A stretch of 52,844 bases of DNA. Origin: Nocardioides sp. AX2bis (lineage in GTDB: Bacteria; Actinomycetota; Actinomycetes; Propionibacteriales; Nocardioidaceae). The notes beneath the pieces were generated by a model. The model was not told the origin of the DNA, did not search any database, and was given only the letters and a program-made list of their open reading frames with translations. Numbering within the stretch: position 1 is the stretch's first letter; each line of letters begins with the position of its first letter. The translations under genes were made by a program, and so were the position numbers. The stretch spans positions 3,268,769 through 3,321,612 of the forward strand of contig NZ_LR733215.1 in the NCBI RefSeq assembly GCF_902506435.1, read 5' to 3'. Of this stretch, positions 15,803 through 22,928 are shown piece after piece.

Positions 15803-18715
15803 TCAGCTGCAGCCGGACGTGCTCCCGCAGCCCTCGCACACGTAGCAGGACCCAGCAGGACGCATCTTCGTCCCGCAGGTCATGCACAGCGGGGAGTCGA
15901 CGGCGGTGCCGGTGAGCTTCTCCATCAGCTCGGCCGAGGTGTGAGCCACCTTGGCCGGCTCCGCGGGGACCGCGCGCTGCGAGGAACCCTCGGAGTCGTG
16001 GGTGACCACGGGCTCCTGGTCTCGTGACGCTCGCTTCGCTCGCTCCTCGACCACCAGGTCGTCATCGTCGAGCAGCTCGCTGGCCGAGCCGGTCTCCTCG
16101 AGGAGCTCGTAGGAGCCGGTCTCGAGGTGGCGCTGACGCTCGTCGGCGGAGTAGATGCCCAGGGCCGCACGGGAGTCGAAGTCCAGGTAGTCCAGCGCCA
16201 GGCGGCGGAAGATGTAGTCCATGATCGACTGGCTCATCCGCACGTCCGGGTCGTCGGTCAGGCCGGCCGGCTCGAAGCGCAGGTTGGTGAACTTGGAGAC
16301 GTAGGTCTCCAGCGGCACGCCGTACTGCAGGCCGATGCTGACCGCGATCGAGAAGGCGTCCATCACGCCCGCCAGGGTCGAGCCCTGCTTGCCGAGCTTG
16401 AGGAAGACCTCGCCGAGCTCACCGTCGTCGTGGGCACCCGAGGTCATGTAGCCCTCGGCACCGCCGACGGTGAACGACGTGGTGCGCGACAGGCGCGACT
16501 TGGGCAGGCGCTTGCGGGTCGGGGCGTAGACGACCTTCTCCACGACCTTCGTCTCGACCGGGGCGGTGTCCTCGGACTTGCCGTCGTCGGCCTTGCCCTC
16601 GTTCTTGCCCTTGCCGGTGGCCATCGGCTGGCCGACCTTGCAGTTGTCGCGGTAGACCGCGGTCGCCTTGAGGCCGAGCTTCCAGGACTGGAAGTAGACG
16701 TCCTCGATCTCCTCGACCGTGGCGGTCTCGGGGAGGTTGACGGTCTTGGAGATGGCGCCGGACAGGAACGGCTGGCAGGCCGCCATCATCCGCACGTGGC
16801 CCATCGGGCGCAGCGAGCGCGCGCCCATGGCGGTGTCGAAGATCTCGTAGTGCTCGAGCTTGAGGCTGGGGGCGTCGATGACGTGCCCGTTCTCGCCGAT
16901 GTAGGCCACGATCGCCTCGACCTGCTCGGGCTGGTAGCCGAGCTTCTTCAGCGCACGCGGGATCGTCTGGTTCACGATCTGCATCGAGCCGCCGCCGACC
17001 AGCTTCTTGAACTTGACCAGCGAGAAGTCCGGCTCGATGCCGGTGGTGTCGCAGTCCATCATGAAGCCGATGGTGCCGGTCGGTGCGAGCACCGAGGCCT
17101 GGGCGTTGCGGAAGCCGTGCTCGGCACCCTGCGCCTGCACGTCGGACCACGCCTGGGTGGCCAGGGCGTGCACCGAGCGGTCGTGGGAGTGGACCGTGCG
17201 GACCGCGTCGTTGGCGGCCTGGTGCTTGCGCATCACGCGCTGGTGGGCCTCGGCGTTGCGGGCGTACCCGGCGTAGGGGCCGACGACGCCGGCGAGCTCG
17301 GCGGAGCGCTTGTAGGAGACACCGGTCATCAGCGAGGTGATGGTCGCAGCCATCGCGCGGCCGCCGTCGGAGTCGTAGCCCAGACCCATCGCCATCAGCA
17401 GGGCGCCGAGGTTGGCGTAGCCGATGCCGAGCTGGCGGTAGTCGCGGGTGGTGTCGCCGATCGGGTCGGTCGGGAAGTCGGCGAAACAGATCGAGATGTC
17501 CATCGCGGTGATGATCAGCTCGACGGCCTTGCTGAACAGCGGGGCGTCGAAGGTGTCGTCGTCCTTGAGGAACTTCATCAGGTTCAGCGAGGCGAGGTTG
17601 CACGAGGAGTTGTCCAGCGACATGTACTCCGAGCAGGGGTTGGACGCGGTGATCCGGCCCGTCTCGGGGTTGGTGTGCCAGTCGTTGATCGTGTCGTCGT
17701 ACTGCAGCCCCGGGTCGGCGCAGGCCCACGCGGCCTGGCTGATCTTGGTGAAGAGCTCGCGGGCGTCGACGCGCTCGATCTCCTCGCCGTGCTTGCGACC
17801 GCGCAGCGCGAAGTCGGTGCCGTCCTCGACCGCACGCATGAACTCGTCGCTGACACGGACGGAGTTGTTGGCGTTCTGGTACTGCACGGAGGTGATGTCG
17901 GCGCCGCCGAGGTCCATGTCGAAGCCGGCGTCGCGCAGCGCGCGGATCTTGTCCTCCTCCTTGGCCTTGGTCTCGACGAACTCGACGATGTCGGGGTGGT
18001 CGACGTCCAGGACGACCATCTTGGCCGCGCGACGCGTGGCGCCGCCGGACTTGATGGTGCCGGCGGAGGCGTCCGCGCCGCGCATGAAGGAGACGGGGCC
18101 CGAGGCGGTGCCGCCCGAGGAGAGCAGCTCCTTCGACGAGCGGATCCGCGAGAGGTTGAGGCCGGCGCCGGAGCCGCCCTTGAAGATGAAGCCCTCTTCT
18201 TTGTACCAGTTCAGGATGGAGTCCATCGAGTCGTCGACCGAGAGGATGAAGCAGGCGCTGACCTGCTGCGGGCTCTGGGTGCCGACGTTGAACCAGACCG
18301 GGGAGTTGAACGAGAAGTACTGGTTGAGCAGCAGCCAGGTGAGCTCGTGCTCGAAGACCTCGGCGTCGCCGGCGGAGGCGAAGTAACCGTGGTCCTTGCC
18401 GGCCTTGACGTAGGTCAGCACGACCCGGTCGATGAGCTGGCGCAGGCTGGTCTCGCGGGCGTCGGTGCCGACGGCGCCGCGGAAGTACTTGGTGGTGACG
18501 ATGGTGGAGGCGTTCAGCGACCAGGTCGTGGGGTACTCCACGTTGCGCTGCTCGAAGACGGTGGCGCCGGTCTTCCAGTTCGTCTGGACGACGTCGCGAC
18601 GCTCCCAGGTGACCTCGTCGTAGGGGTGCACGTCGCGGGTGGAGAAGACGCGCTCGATGTGGAGCCCCTCTCCGCGGGCCTGCTGAGCGTCGGCGCGGTT
18701 CACCGTCTCGGTCAT
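15803..18715 (-). CDS. nrdJ: vitamin B12-dependent (class II) ribonucleoside-diphosphate reductase
   Basis: This 970-residue enzyme makes deoxyribonucleotides using adenosylcobalamin, so it works with or without oxygen. The redox cysteines and active-site loop are visible: SACFILSVDDSMDS early, the NPCSEYMSLDNSSCNLASLN radical-site region in the middle, and a C-terminal CMTCGTKMRP with CYVCEGCG zinc/redox motifs. The ATG at 18715 has GAGGAGA upstream; the longer open frame is rejected. It follows nrdR on the same strand, as in Streptomyces, and should be repressed by NrdR through the boxes upstream of nrdR. One oddity: the linker before the C-terminal domain contains an exact 38-bp family A repeat, read in frame as VVEERAKRASRDQ. 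Confidence 0.97.
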   Translation of the reverse strand: MTETVNRADAQQARGEGLHIERVFSTRDVHPYDEVTWERRDVVQTNWKTGATVFEQRNVEYPTTWSLNASTIVTTKYFRGAVGTDARETSLRQLIDRVVLTYVKAGKDHGYFASAGDAEVFEHELTWLLLNQYFSFNSPVWFNVGTQSPQQVSACFILSVDDSMDSILNWYKEEGFIFKGGSGAGLNLSRIRSSKELLSSGGTASGPVSFMRGADASAGTIKSGGATRRAAKMVVLDVDHPDIVEFVETKAKEEDKIRALRDAGFDMDLGGADITSVQYQNANNSVRVSDEFMRAVEDGTDFALRGRKHGEEIERVDARELFTKISQAAWACADPGLQYDDTINDWHTNPETGRITASNPCSEYMSLDNSSCNLASLNLMKFLKDDDTFDAPLFSKAVELIITAMDISICFADFPTDPIGDTTRDYRQLGIGYANLGALLMAMGLGYDSDGGRAMAATITSLMTGVSYKRSAELAGVVGPYAGYARNAEAHQRVMRKHQAANDAVRTVHSHDRSVHALATQAWSDVQAQGAEHGFRNAQASVLAPTGTIGFMMDCDTTGIEPDFSLVKFKKLVGGGSMQIVNQTIPRALKKLGYQPEQVEAIVAYIGENGHVIDAPSLKLEHYEIFDTAMGARSLRPMGHVRMMAACQPFLSGAISKTVNLPETATVEEIEDVYFQSWKLGLKATAVYRDNCKVGQPMATGKGKNEGKADDGKSEDTAPVETKVVEKVVYAPTRKRLPKSRLSRTTSFTVGGAEGYMTSGAHDDGELGEVFLKLGKQGSTLAGVMDAFSIAVSIGLQYGVPLETYVSKFTNLRFEPAGLTDDPDVRMSQSIMDYIFRRLALDYLDFDSRAALGIYSADERQRHLETGSYELLEETGSASELLDDDDLVVEERAKRASRDQEPVVTHDSEGSSQRAVPAEPAKVAHTSAELMEKLTGTAVDSPLCMTCGTKMRPAGSCYVCEGCGSTSGCS
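16018..16055 (-). repeat. 38-bp family A repeat translated inside nrdJ
   Basis: This is an exact copy of the element repeated at 23878-24009. On the coding strand it starts GGTGGTCGAGGAGCGAGCGA and ends GTCACGAGACC. Translation of the element and its edges gives VVEERAKRASRDQ, lying between an acidic DDDD run and the C-terminal domain of NrdJ. It therefore sits in a probable flexible linker and keeps the reading frame. Confidence 0.9.
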
Positions 18716-18844
18716 CTGGTGTCTCCTCGTGTGGTGCTGGTGTCGGTCATCAGTCTTGCGGGGGCCACCGACAGGGGTCGGAGCTCCAGGTGGAGCGGGG
18801 GGCGTACGGGTCACGCGGTCGTGCACATGGGGATGAGGTGGTGC

Positions 18845-18880
18845 ACCCCGGCAGGCAGCTTCCCCACTCCCTGCCGGGGT
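18845..18880 (-). terminator. hairpin in the nrdR-nrdJ gap (attenuator candidate)
   Basis: ACCCCGGCAGG (18845-18855) pairs perfectly with CCTGCCGGGGT (18870-18880), an 11-bp stem with a 14-base loop. It begins 9 bases after the nrdR stop and 130 bases before nrdJ. It could end some transcripts after nrdR, or stabilise a processed mRNA end. Confidence 0.6.
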
Positions 18881-18888
18881 GGTCTGGG

Positions 18889-19398
18889 TCAGCCCGTGGG
18901 GGCTGGTGCGCGCCCGTCGAGGCCGTCGAGGGCCGCGGGCGAATCAGGCGTACGCCGCTCGGCGCGCAGGGAGGCGATCTCGTCCTCGAAGTCGTCGGCG
19001 GACTCGAAGGCCCGGTAGACGGAGGCGAAGCGCAGGTAGGCGACCTCGTCGAGCTCGCGGAGCGGCCCGAGGATCGCCAGGCCGACCTCGTGCGCGGGGA
19101 CCTCGGCGGCGCCGGCGCCGCGCAGGGCGTCCTCCACGGCCTGGCCGAGGCGGTCGAGCTGGTCCTCGGTGACCGGGCGGCCCTTGCAGGCCTTGCGGAC
19201 GCCGGCGACGGCCTTGTCGCGCTGGAAGGGCTCGGTGGCGCCGGAGCGCTTGAGCACCGTGACCTGCATCAGCTCGACGGTCGTGAACCGCTTGCCGCAC
19301 TCCGAGCAGGTACGCCGGCGGCGGATAGAGCCGCCGTCCTCGGCGACCCGGGAGTCGACGACCCGGGTGTCGGTGTGCCGGCAGTAGGGGCAGTGCAT
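18889..19398 (-). CDS. nrdR: transcriptional repressor NrdR
   Basis: This 169-residue regulator senses dATP/ATP and represses ribonucleotide reductase genes. The N-terminal zinc ribbon has Cys3 and Cys6 (MHCPYC) and Cys31 and Cys34 (CSECG). The following RFTTVE segment leads into an ATP-cone domain whose [19 protein letters not shown] is characteristic. A C-terminal low-complexity tail of about 20 residues is variable. The ATG at 19398 has GAGAGGAG about 10 bases upstream and is the universal NrdR start; the longer frame is rejected. It is the first gene of an operon with nrdJ and is probably autoregulated through the two boxes at 19559-19602. Confidence 0.97.
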   Translation of the reverse strand: MHCPYCRHTDTRVVDSRVAEDGGSIRRRRTCSECGKRFTTVELMQVTVLKRSGATEPFQRDKAVAGVRKACKGRPVTEDQLDRLGQAVEDALRGAGAAEVPAHEVGLAILGPLRELDEVAYLRFASVYRAFESADDFEDEIASLRAERRTPDSPAALDGLDGRAPAPTG

Positions 19399-19558
19399 CG
19401 CGGGTGGCTCCTCTCGGGTCTGCGGATGTGAGGCGGGGATGTCAGAGTGGGCGGGCGCGCTCGTAGCACCGCCCTGCGGCGGTGGATGAACCTGTGGAGA
19501 ACGGCGTTTCCCTGGGGATAACACGCGCCGGCCTGTGGGCCATCCGCATCTATCTGTG

Positions 19559-19602
19559 AACTAGATGTGGATAACTACATCCGTGTAAGTACTAGATGTA
19601 GT
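19559..19602 (-). promoter_or_regulatory. tandem NrdR boxes upstream of nrdR-nrdJ
   Basis: Two copies of ACTAGATGT followed by a G/A-rich half (AACTAGATGTGGAT and TACTAGATGTAGTG) start their CTAGATGT cores at 19561 and 19592. The 31-bp offset is three helical turns, as known for paired NrdR boxes. They lie about 160-200 bases upstream of nrdR and also precede the divergent gene at 19768. Confidence 0.7.
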
Positions 19603-19767
19603 GGAACCGTACGCCCGGGACCACCAGCCGCGCAACCTGTTGCGGGATCTCGGCGTGACTGATTTCGGCGGCCCGCGTCGTCGCAGGTCAGGGCGGGTCC
19701 CACCCCGCTTCTCGACTGGTCGGGGGCGCGGCTTGCGTCGGCACCGGCGACCGGTCACGGTGGGGAC

Positions 19768-20169
19768 ATGGACCAGATCGAGCTCGTCATCGAGGACCTC
19801 CCGCCGGCGAAGAGCGAGGGCAAGTCGATGCTGGCCGCCGCGCACCGCCACCACTCCCGGGTGGTCGCGTTGCTCCAGGCCGCGCGGGACCACATGAAGT
19901 CCACCGGTCACAAGGGGTTCGGCAAGACCCCGATGACCCTCGACGTCACCCTGACCTCGCCGGAGCCGCCGGCCTCGGACGCCACGAACTACCTCGGCGG
20001 CATCACCGACGTGCTCGAGGCCAAGGGCCAGCGCGGCCCGCTGGGGCACCTGGGCGAGCTGGCGAAGGTCGCGCTCTACGACGACGACCGGCAGTTCCAG
20101 GACGTGCACTTCCGCTGGCAGCAGGGCAAGCCGACCGGGTACCGGGTGCGGATCCGCCCGCGCGCCTGA
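19768..20169 (+). CDS. small protein with RusA-like features
   Basis: This 133-residue protein has two motifs that match the RusA Holliday-junction resolvase layout. PPASDATNYLGGITDVLE parallels D-x-D-N-x-x-K-x-x-x-D-x-L, and YDDDRQFQDVHFRW parallels the acidic D-D-x-Q-[VI]-x-x-L segment. The expected first Asp-x-Asp reads SDAT and the basic residue is not obvious, so catalysis is uncertain. The start is ATG 19768 with GGTGGGGA before it. It is divergent from nrdR across a 369-base region holding the NrdR boxes. Usual RusA length is about 120-150. It could be a housekeeping conserved hypothetical in Nocardioidaceae rather than a phage gene, since codon use looks native. Confidence 0.75.
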   Translation: MDQIELVIEDLPPAKSEGKSMLAAAHRHHSRVVALLQAARDHMKSTGHKGFGKTPMTLDVTLTSPEPPASDATNYLGGITDVLEAKGQRGPLGHLGELAKVALYDDDRQFQDVHFRWQQGKPTGYRVRIRPRA

Positions 20170-20237
20170 GCCCACCCCGCGAGCCCGTCTTCCACCAAAC
20201 CGCTACCTGCCGGGGTTACCCGTTCTAGCCTCCCCAG

Positions 20238-21158
20238 ATGGAGCACGAAGCGAACCTCGGACCGCTGAAGCCTGAGTGGGACCGTGTCCCTCACGACTCG
20301 GACATGACCGAATTTAGACGCGCCACACGCCGCCAGCAGGCGCGTTGGCGCTCTTCTGAGGGCCACTCGTATGGGGAGCACCCTCCGGGAAACCCGAACG
20401 GCTCCACCCTCGATGAGACCTCGGCTGCGGCGAACGCGAACTTCCTAAGTCCTAAGGTCGTCCAGGCAGTTGAGAGCCGGCTCCGCCATCCTCAGAAGCA
20501 CCAGACGCTCGACTCAAAGCGGCTGCGCGCCAACCTGCTTTCGTCCATGCCGATGTGCTTCAACCTCTTCGGGGAGCTGCACGCAGACCTAGCCAGACTG
20601 ACAGCGACCGGGCAAGCACTCTGGGAGATCGAGACCCCCGGCCGCGAAGTCCTCTTTGAGTGGTCACCGGGTCGCATCGAGCCTGGGTACACCAAGGATC
20701 GCACCGCTTTCGACGCAGCACTCTTCTTTGAAGGCCCCGGAGAGGCGAAGGTTGCGATCGGGATTGAGACAAAGTTCCACGAGCGTGCCGCGGCCGAGAA
20801 GCGGCCCGACGAGTCGACTCGGATGCCGCGGTATCGCGAGATCACCGAAACCTCCGGCATCTTCGAACCCGGATGGGAGGCCATGATTCTTGGGACACCG
20901 CTCCAGCAGATCTGGCGTGACCATCTGCTGATCCTGTCGATGCTCCAGCACCCCAGCGGTCACTGGGCGACGGGTTCGAAGTACATCCTGGTCTATCCGG
21001 AGGGCAATACAGACTTCGCGCGCCTTGCTCGGGAGTACACCGCGGTCCTGACCGATGCCGAGACCTTCCGAAGCGTGACGGTCGAGGAACTGATGGCAGT
21101 CGACGTCCTTCACGACCCAGGAATGCGCCATCGCTTTCAGGCGCGGTACATGCCCTAG
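20238..21158 (+). CDS. PGN_0703-type putative PD-(D/E)XK restriction endonuclease
   Basis: This 306-residue protein has the nuclease core in the middle. FDAALFFEGPGEAKVAIGIETKFHE carries the Asp and the Glu-x-Lys (ETK) of PD-(D/E)XK enzymes. The N-terminal NFLSPKVVQAVESRL and SSMPMCFNLFGEL segments, and the C-terminal PLQQIWRDHLLILSML with a YILVYP strand, are the pattern I associate with the PGN_0703 family. Function is inferred to be DNA cleavage or repair; no methyltransferase partner is present. The gene is visibly less GC-rich than the flanking nrd and dps genes, suggesting recent acquisition. It starts 68 bases after the RusA-like gene and ends before a strong hairpin. Confidence 0.82.
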   Translation: MEHEANLGPLKPEWDRVPHDSDMTEFRRATRRQQARWRSSEGHSYGEHPPGNPNGSTLDETSAAANANFLSPKVVQAVESRLRHPQKHQTLDSKRLRANLLSSMPMCFNLFGELHADLARLTATGQALWEIETPGREVLFEWSPGRIEPGYTKDRTAFDAALFFEGPGEAKVAIGIETKFHERAAAEKRPDESTRMPRYREITETSGIFEPGWEAMILGTPLQQIWRDHLLILSMLQHPSGHWATGSKYILVYPEGNTDFARLAREYTAVLTDAETFRSVTVEELMAVDVLHDPGMRHRFQARYMP

Positions 21159-21189
21159 TCCTTCAGCCCAAGAACCGTCGAACGCACGA

Positions 21190-21222
21190 ACGGCCGCCCC
21201 CGCGCGATGCGGGAGCGGCCGT
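21190..21222. terminator. bidirectional hairpin between the PGN_0703-type gene and dps
   Basis: ACGGCCGC pairs with GCGGCCGT, then after one mismatch a 5-bp inner stem (CCCGC/GCGGG) closes on a 5-base loop. It sits 31 bases after one stop and 39 bases after the opposing one. It is a clear convergent-gene terminator without a T-tract. Confidence 0.75.
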
Positions 21223-21260
21223 ACGTCGGTGGCGGCGCTGGTATCAGCGCCGCCGGGTGA

Positions 21261-21812
21261 TCACGGGGTGATCGACTGCGGCGAGGACGCGTTCGCGACG
21301 CGGTTCTCGGCGTCAATCATCCAGGCGAGCTGCTCGAGGCGCTCGAGGATGCCGTGCAGGATGTCGGCCGAGGTGGGGTCCTCGGCGTCGACCTCGTCGT
21401 GGATGCGGCGGGCGGTGCCGGCGGTGGCGTAGATCGCGGAGACGATGCGGTCCACGGTGTCGGCGGTGTCGACCTCGGTGGAGGGGAACTCCGGCAGGCT
21501 GGTCTGCGCGCCGACGGTCGCCGCGCGGGCGTCCGGGACGACGTAGAGGGCGCGCATGCGCTCGGCCACGGTGTCGGAGAAGGTGCGGGCGTCGTCGACG
21601 ACCTCGTCGAGCTGCAGGTGCAGGTCGCGGAAGTTCTTGCCGACCACGTTCCAGTGCGCCTGCTTGCCCTGGAGGTGCAGGTCGGTCAGGTCGACGAGGA
21701 GCTGCTGGAGGTGGGCCCCGAGGGTCTCGGAGGCACGGTACGGCGGGTGGGCGACGTGGGCGCCGGCGCTCGAGGAGGTGGTCAGGTCGGTGCTCTGCAT
21801 GGTGTCGCTCAT
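21261..21812 (-). CDS. dps: Dps-family ferritin-like DNA-protecting protein
   Basis: This 183-residue protein oxidises and stores iron and protects DNA under oxidative or starvation stress. The inter-subunit ferroxidase ligands are all present with the E. coli Dps spacing: His53 (QAHWNVVG), His65, Asp69, Asp80 and Glu84. The N-terminus has a Ser/Thr-rich extension of about 25 residues, which in other Dps proteins can affect DNA binding; it is not notably basic here. The C-terminal half has an IHDEVDAEDPTSADIL helix typical of the family. The ATG at 21812 follows GGAAGGA. Iron or stress control is likely; an inverted repeat lies at 21860-21876 in the promoter region. Confidence 0.95.
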   Translation of the reverse strand: MSDTMQSTDLTTSSSAGAHVAHPPYRASETLGAHLQQLLVDLTDLHLQGKQAHWNVVGKNFRDLHLQLDEVVDDARTFSDTVAERMRALYVVPDARAATVGAQTSLPEFPSTEVDTADTVDRIVSAIYATAGTARRIHDEVDAEDPTSADILHGILERLEQLAWMIDAENRVANASSPQSITP

Positions 21813-21859
21813 GGTGAGGCGGTCCTTCCGATCGGGGATGTCCCTACTGTCGCACCTTT

Positions 21860-21876
21860 TCTGGATCGATTCCAGA
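21860..21876 (-). promoter_or_regulatory. inverted repeat upstream of dps
   Basis: TCTGGA-TCGAT-TCCAGA, perfect 6-bp arms with a 5-base centre, lies 48 bases upstream of the dps start. It is a plausible operator for a stress or iron regulator, not matched to a named consensus. Confidence 0.4.
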
Positions 21877-21914
21877 GAGGGAAGGCTTGCCTGCGTAGGC
21901 GGTCGGAGGACCGG

Positions 21915-22583
21915 TCAGACGCGGTCGGGGCAGGTGCACTCGACCGGGAGCCGGACCGTGCGGAGGTCGGCGCCGGCGGCCGAGACGCAGCCCTCGAACG
22001 GCACGCGCCAGCGGTCGACGCCCTCGAGGGTCAGGACGGCGAGCTCGACGCCGTCGCGGTCAACGACGAGCGGCACCACGGACGCGGCGTCGTACCCCTG
22101 GGCGCGGGCGCCGGCGAGGAGGTCCTCACCGTGGACGGCGGCGAGGTGGCGCAGGACGGCGGCGGCCTGGTGGCCGAAGGTGTCGGGCTCGGAGCGCCAG
22201 AAGGCGTCGACCGGGACCACGACGTCGTCGCGGCCGGGCTCGACGAGGCGGACCGAGAGCAGCGTCGGCGTGTAGGAGCGCACCCCGGACTCGTCGGGGC
22301 GGTCCATCGTGAAGGAGCCGGTCAGCCGGACCACCCGCGAGCCGGGGCCCGGGACGGTCAGGGTCGCGACGCGGCAGGCGGCCAGGGCCGGCACGGCGGG
22401 CGAGGAGCCGGAGAGCAGCACGCGTACGCGCCCGTCGTCGGCCACCTCGACCGACACCAGCGTCTCGGTGGAGGGCGTACGGCAGCTGCGGGTGCGCAGC
22501 GTGCCGGTCCGCGCGCCAGCGACCGACGTCCGGGCCTGGTCGGCCCAGGTCGAGGCGGGGTTCCGCAGCAGCTCGCCGGTCAT
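21915..22583 (-). CDS. DUF2470 domain protein (HugZ-like haem/iron-related)
   Basis: This 222-residue protein carries a DUF2470-type C-terminal domain, with HQAAAVLRHLAAVHGEDLLAGARAQGY followed by VVPLVVDRDGVELAVLTLEG. Its N-terminal half resembles the split-barrel part of HugZ/pyridoxamine-oxidase-like proteins. These proteins are often linked to haem degradation or siderophore loci. A near-consensus IdeR/DmdR1 iron box begins on the last base of the ATG, which strongly suggests iron-repressed expression, possibly from a leaderless transcript. No haem-binding motif can be asserted from sequence alone. It is the only gene of the transcript as far as can be seen, about 100 bases upstream of dps on the same strand. 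Confidence 0.83.
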   Translation of the reverse strand: MTGELLRNPASTWADQARTSVAGARTGTLRTRSCRTPSTETLVSVEVADDGRVRVLLSGSSPAVPALAACRVATLTVPGPGSRVVRLTGSFTMDRPDESGVRSYTPTLLSVRLVEPGRDDVVVPVDAFWRSEPDTFGHQAAAVLRHLAAVHGEDLLAGARAQGYDAASVVPLVVDRDGVELAVLTLEGVDRWRVPFEGCVSAAGADLRTVRLPVECTCPDRV

Positions 22584-22601
22584 GAGGTAAGGCTACCCTC
22601 A
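22583..22601 (-). promoter_or_regulatory. IdeR/DmdR1-type iron box at the DUF2470 start codon
   Basis: The plus-strand sequence TGAGGTAAGGCTACCCTCA agrees with the actinobacterial iron-box consensus TTAGGTTAGGCTAACCTAA at most positions. It abuts the initiation codon at 22581-22583, so bound repressor would cover the transcription start. Confidence 0.65.
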
Positions 22602-22698
22602 CCCCCCGCCTCGGCGGTAGGTGTCATCGGTCTCAGGTGATGCGGCCCTGGAAGGCGCCACCCGCGGGGGCGACTGCGGCGCCGGCATCGGTTCCTGC

Positions 22699-22869
22699 TC
22701 AGTCGTCGCGCAAAGCTCGGTGCTGGTCCACGTTCCGCCCAGCTCCGGGGTCCGGCACCGGCTCGGCCTCGACGCTGGCGATGGTGTCGTCGAGCCGCAC
22801 GTCCGGCGGGAGGCTGCTGTAGTACTTGGTGATCTTGGCTCCGCCCGGGCGGTCGTCGTCAGCGTCCAT
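22699..22869 (-). CDS. 56-residue acidic conserved-looking small protein
   Basis: On the minus strand, ATG at 22869 opens a 56-codon frame with high G/C third positions, ending at TGA 22701-22699. The peptide starts MDADDDRPGGAKITKYYSSL and continues PPDVRLDDTIASVEAEP. It is acidic, soluble and well composed, unlike the overlapping frames in this interval, which are Arg/Ser/Pro-rich. No family is recognised. An AGGG lies about 9 bases before the start. It sits between the DUF2470 and Mug-like genes on the same strand and could be co-transcribed downstream of the Mug-like gene (60-base gap). Confidence 0.62.
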   Translation of the reverse strand: MDADDDRPGGAKITKYYSSLPPDVRLDDTIASVEAEPVPDPGAGRNVDQHRALRDD

Positions 22870-22928
22870 CCTTCGACCCTAGTGACGCAGTCCGGTCCGG
22901 ATCGCATGCTCCGGCGCCGTCGGGCCGG

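Noticed and set aside
18716..18844. Cobalamin riboswitch upstream of nrdJ
   Set aside because: No B12-box core could be found in the gap, and the space is short for the full structure; only a hairpin is supported.
16127..19018. A 963-codon plus-strand frame across nrdJ
   Set aside because: It is the mirror of nrdJ third-position G/C bias; the nrdJ motifs are unambiguous on the other strand.
22599..22907. Open frames of about 100 codons on both strands around the 56-codon gene
   Set aside because: Arg/Ser/Thr/Pro-rich composition typical of shifted frames; the 56-codon frame explains the coding bias better.
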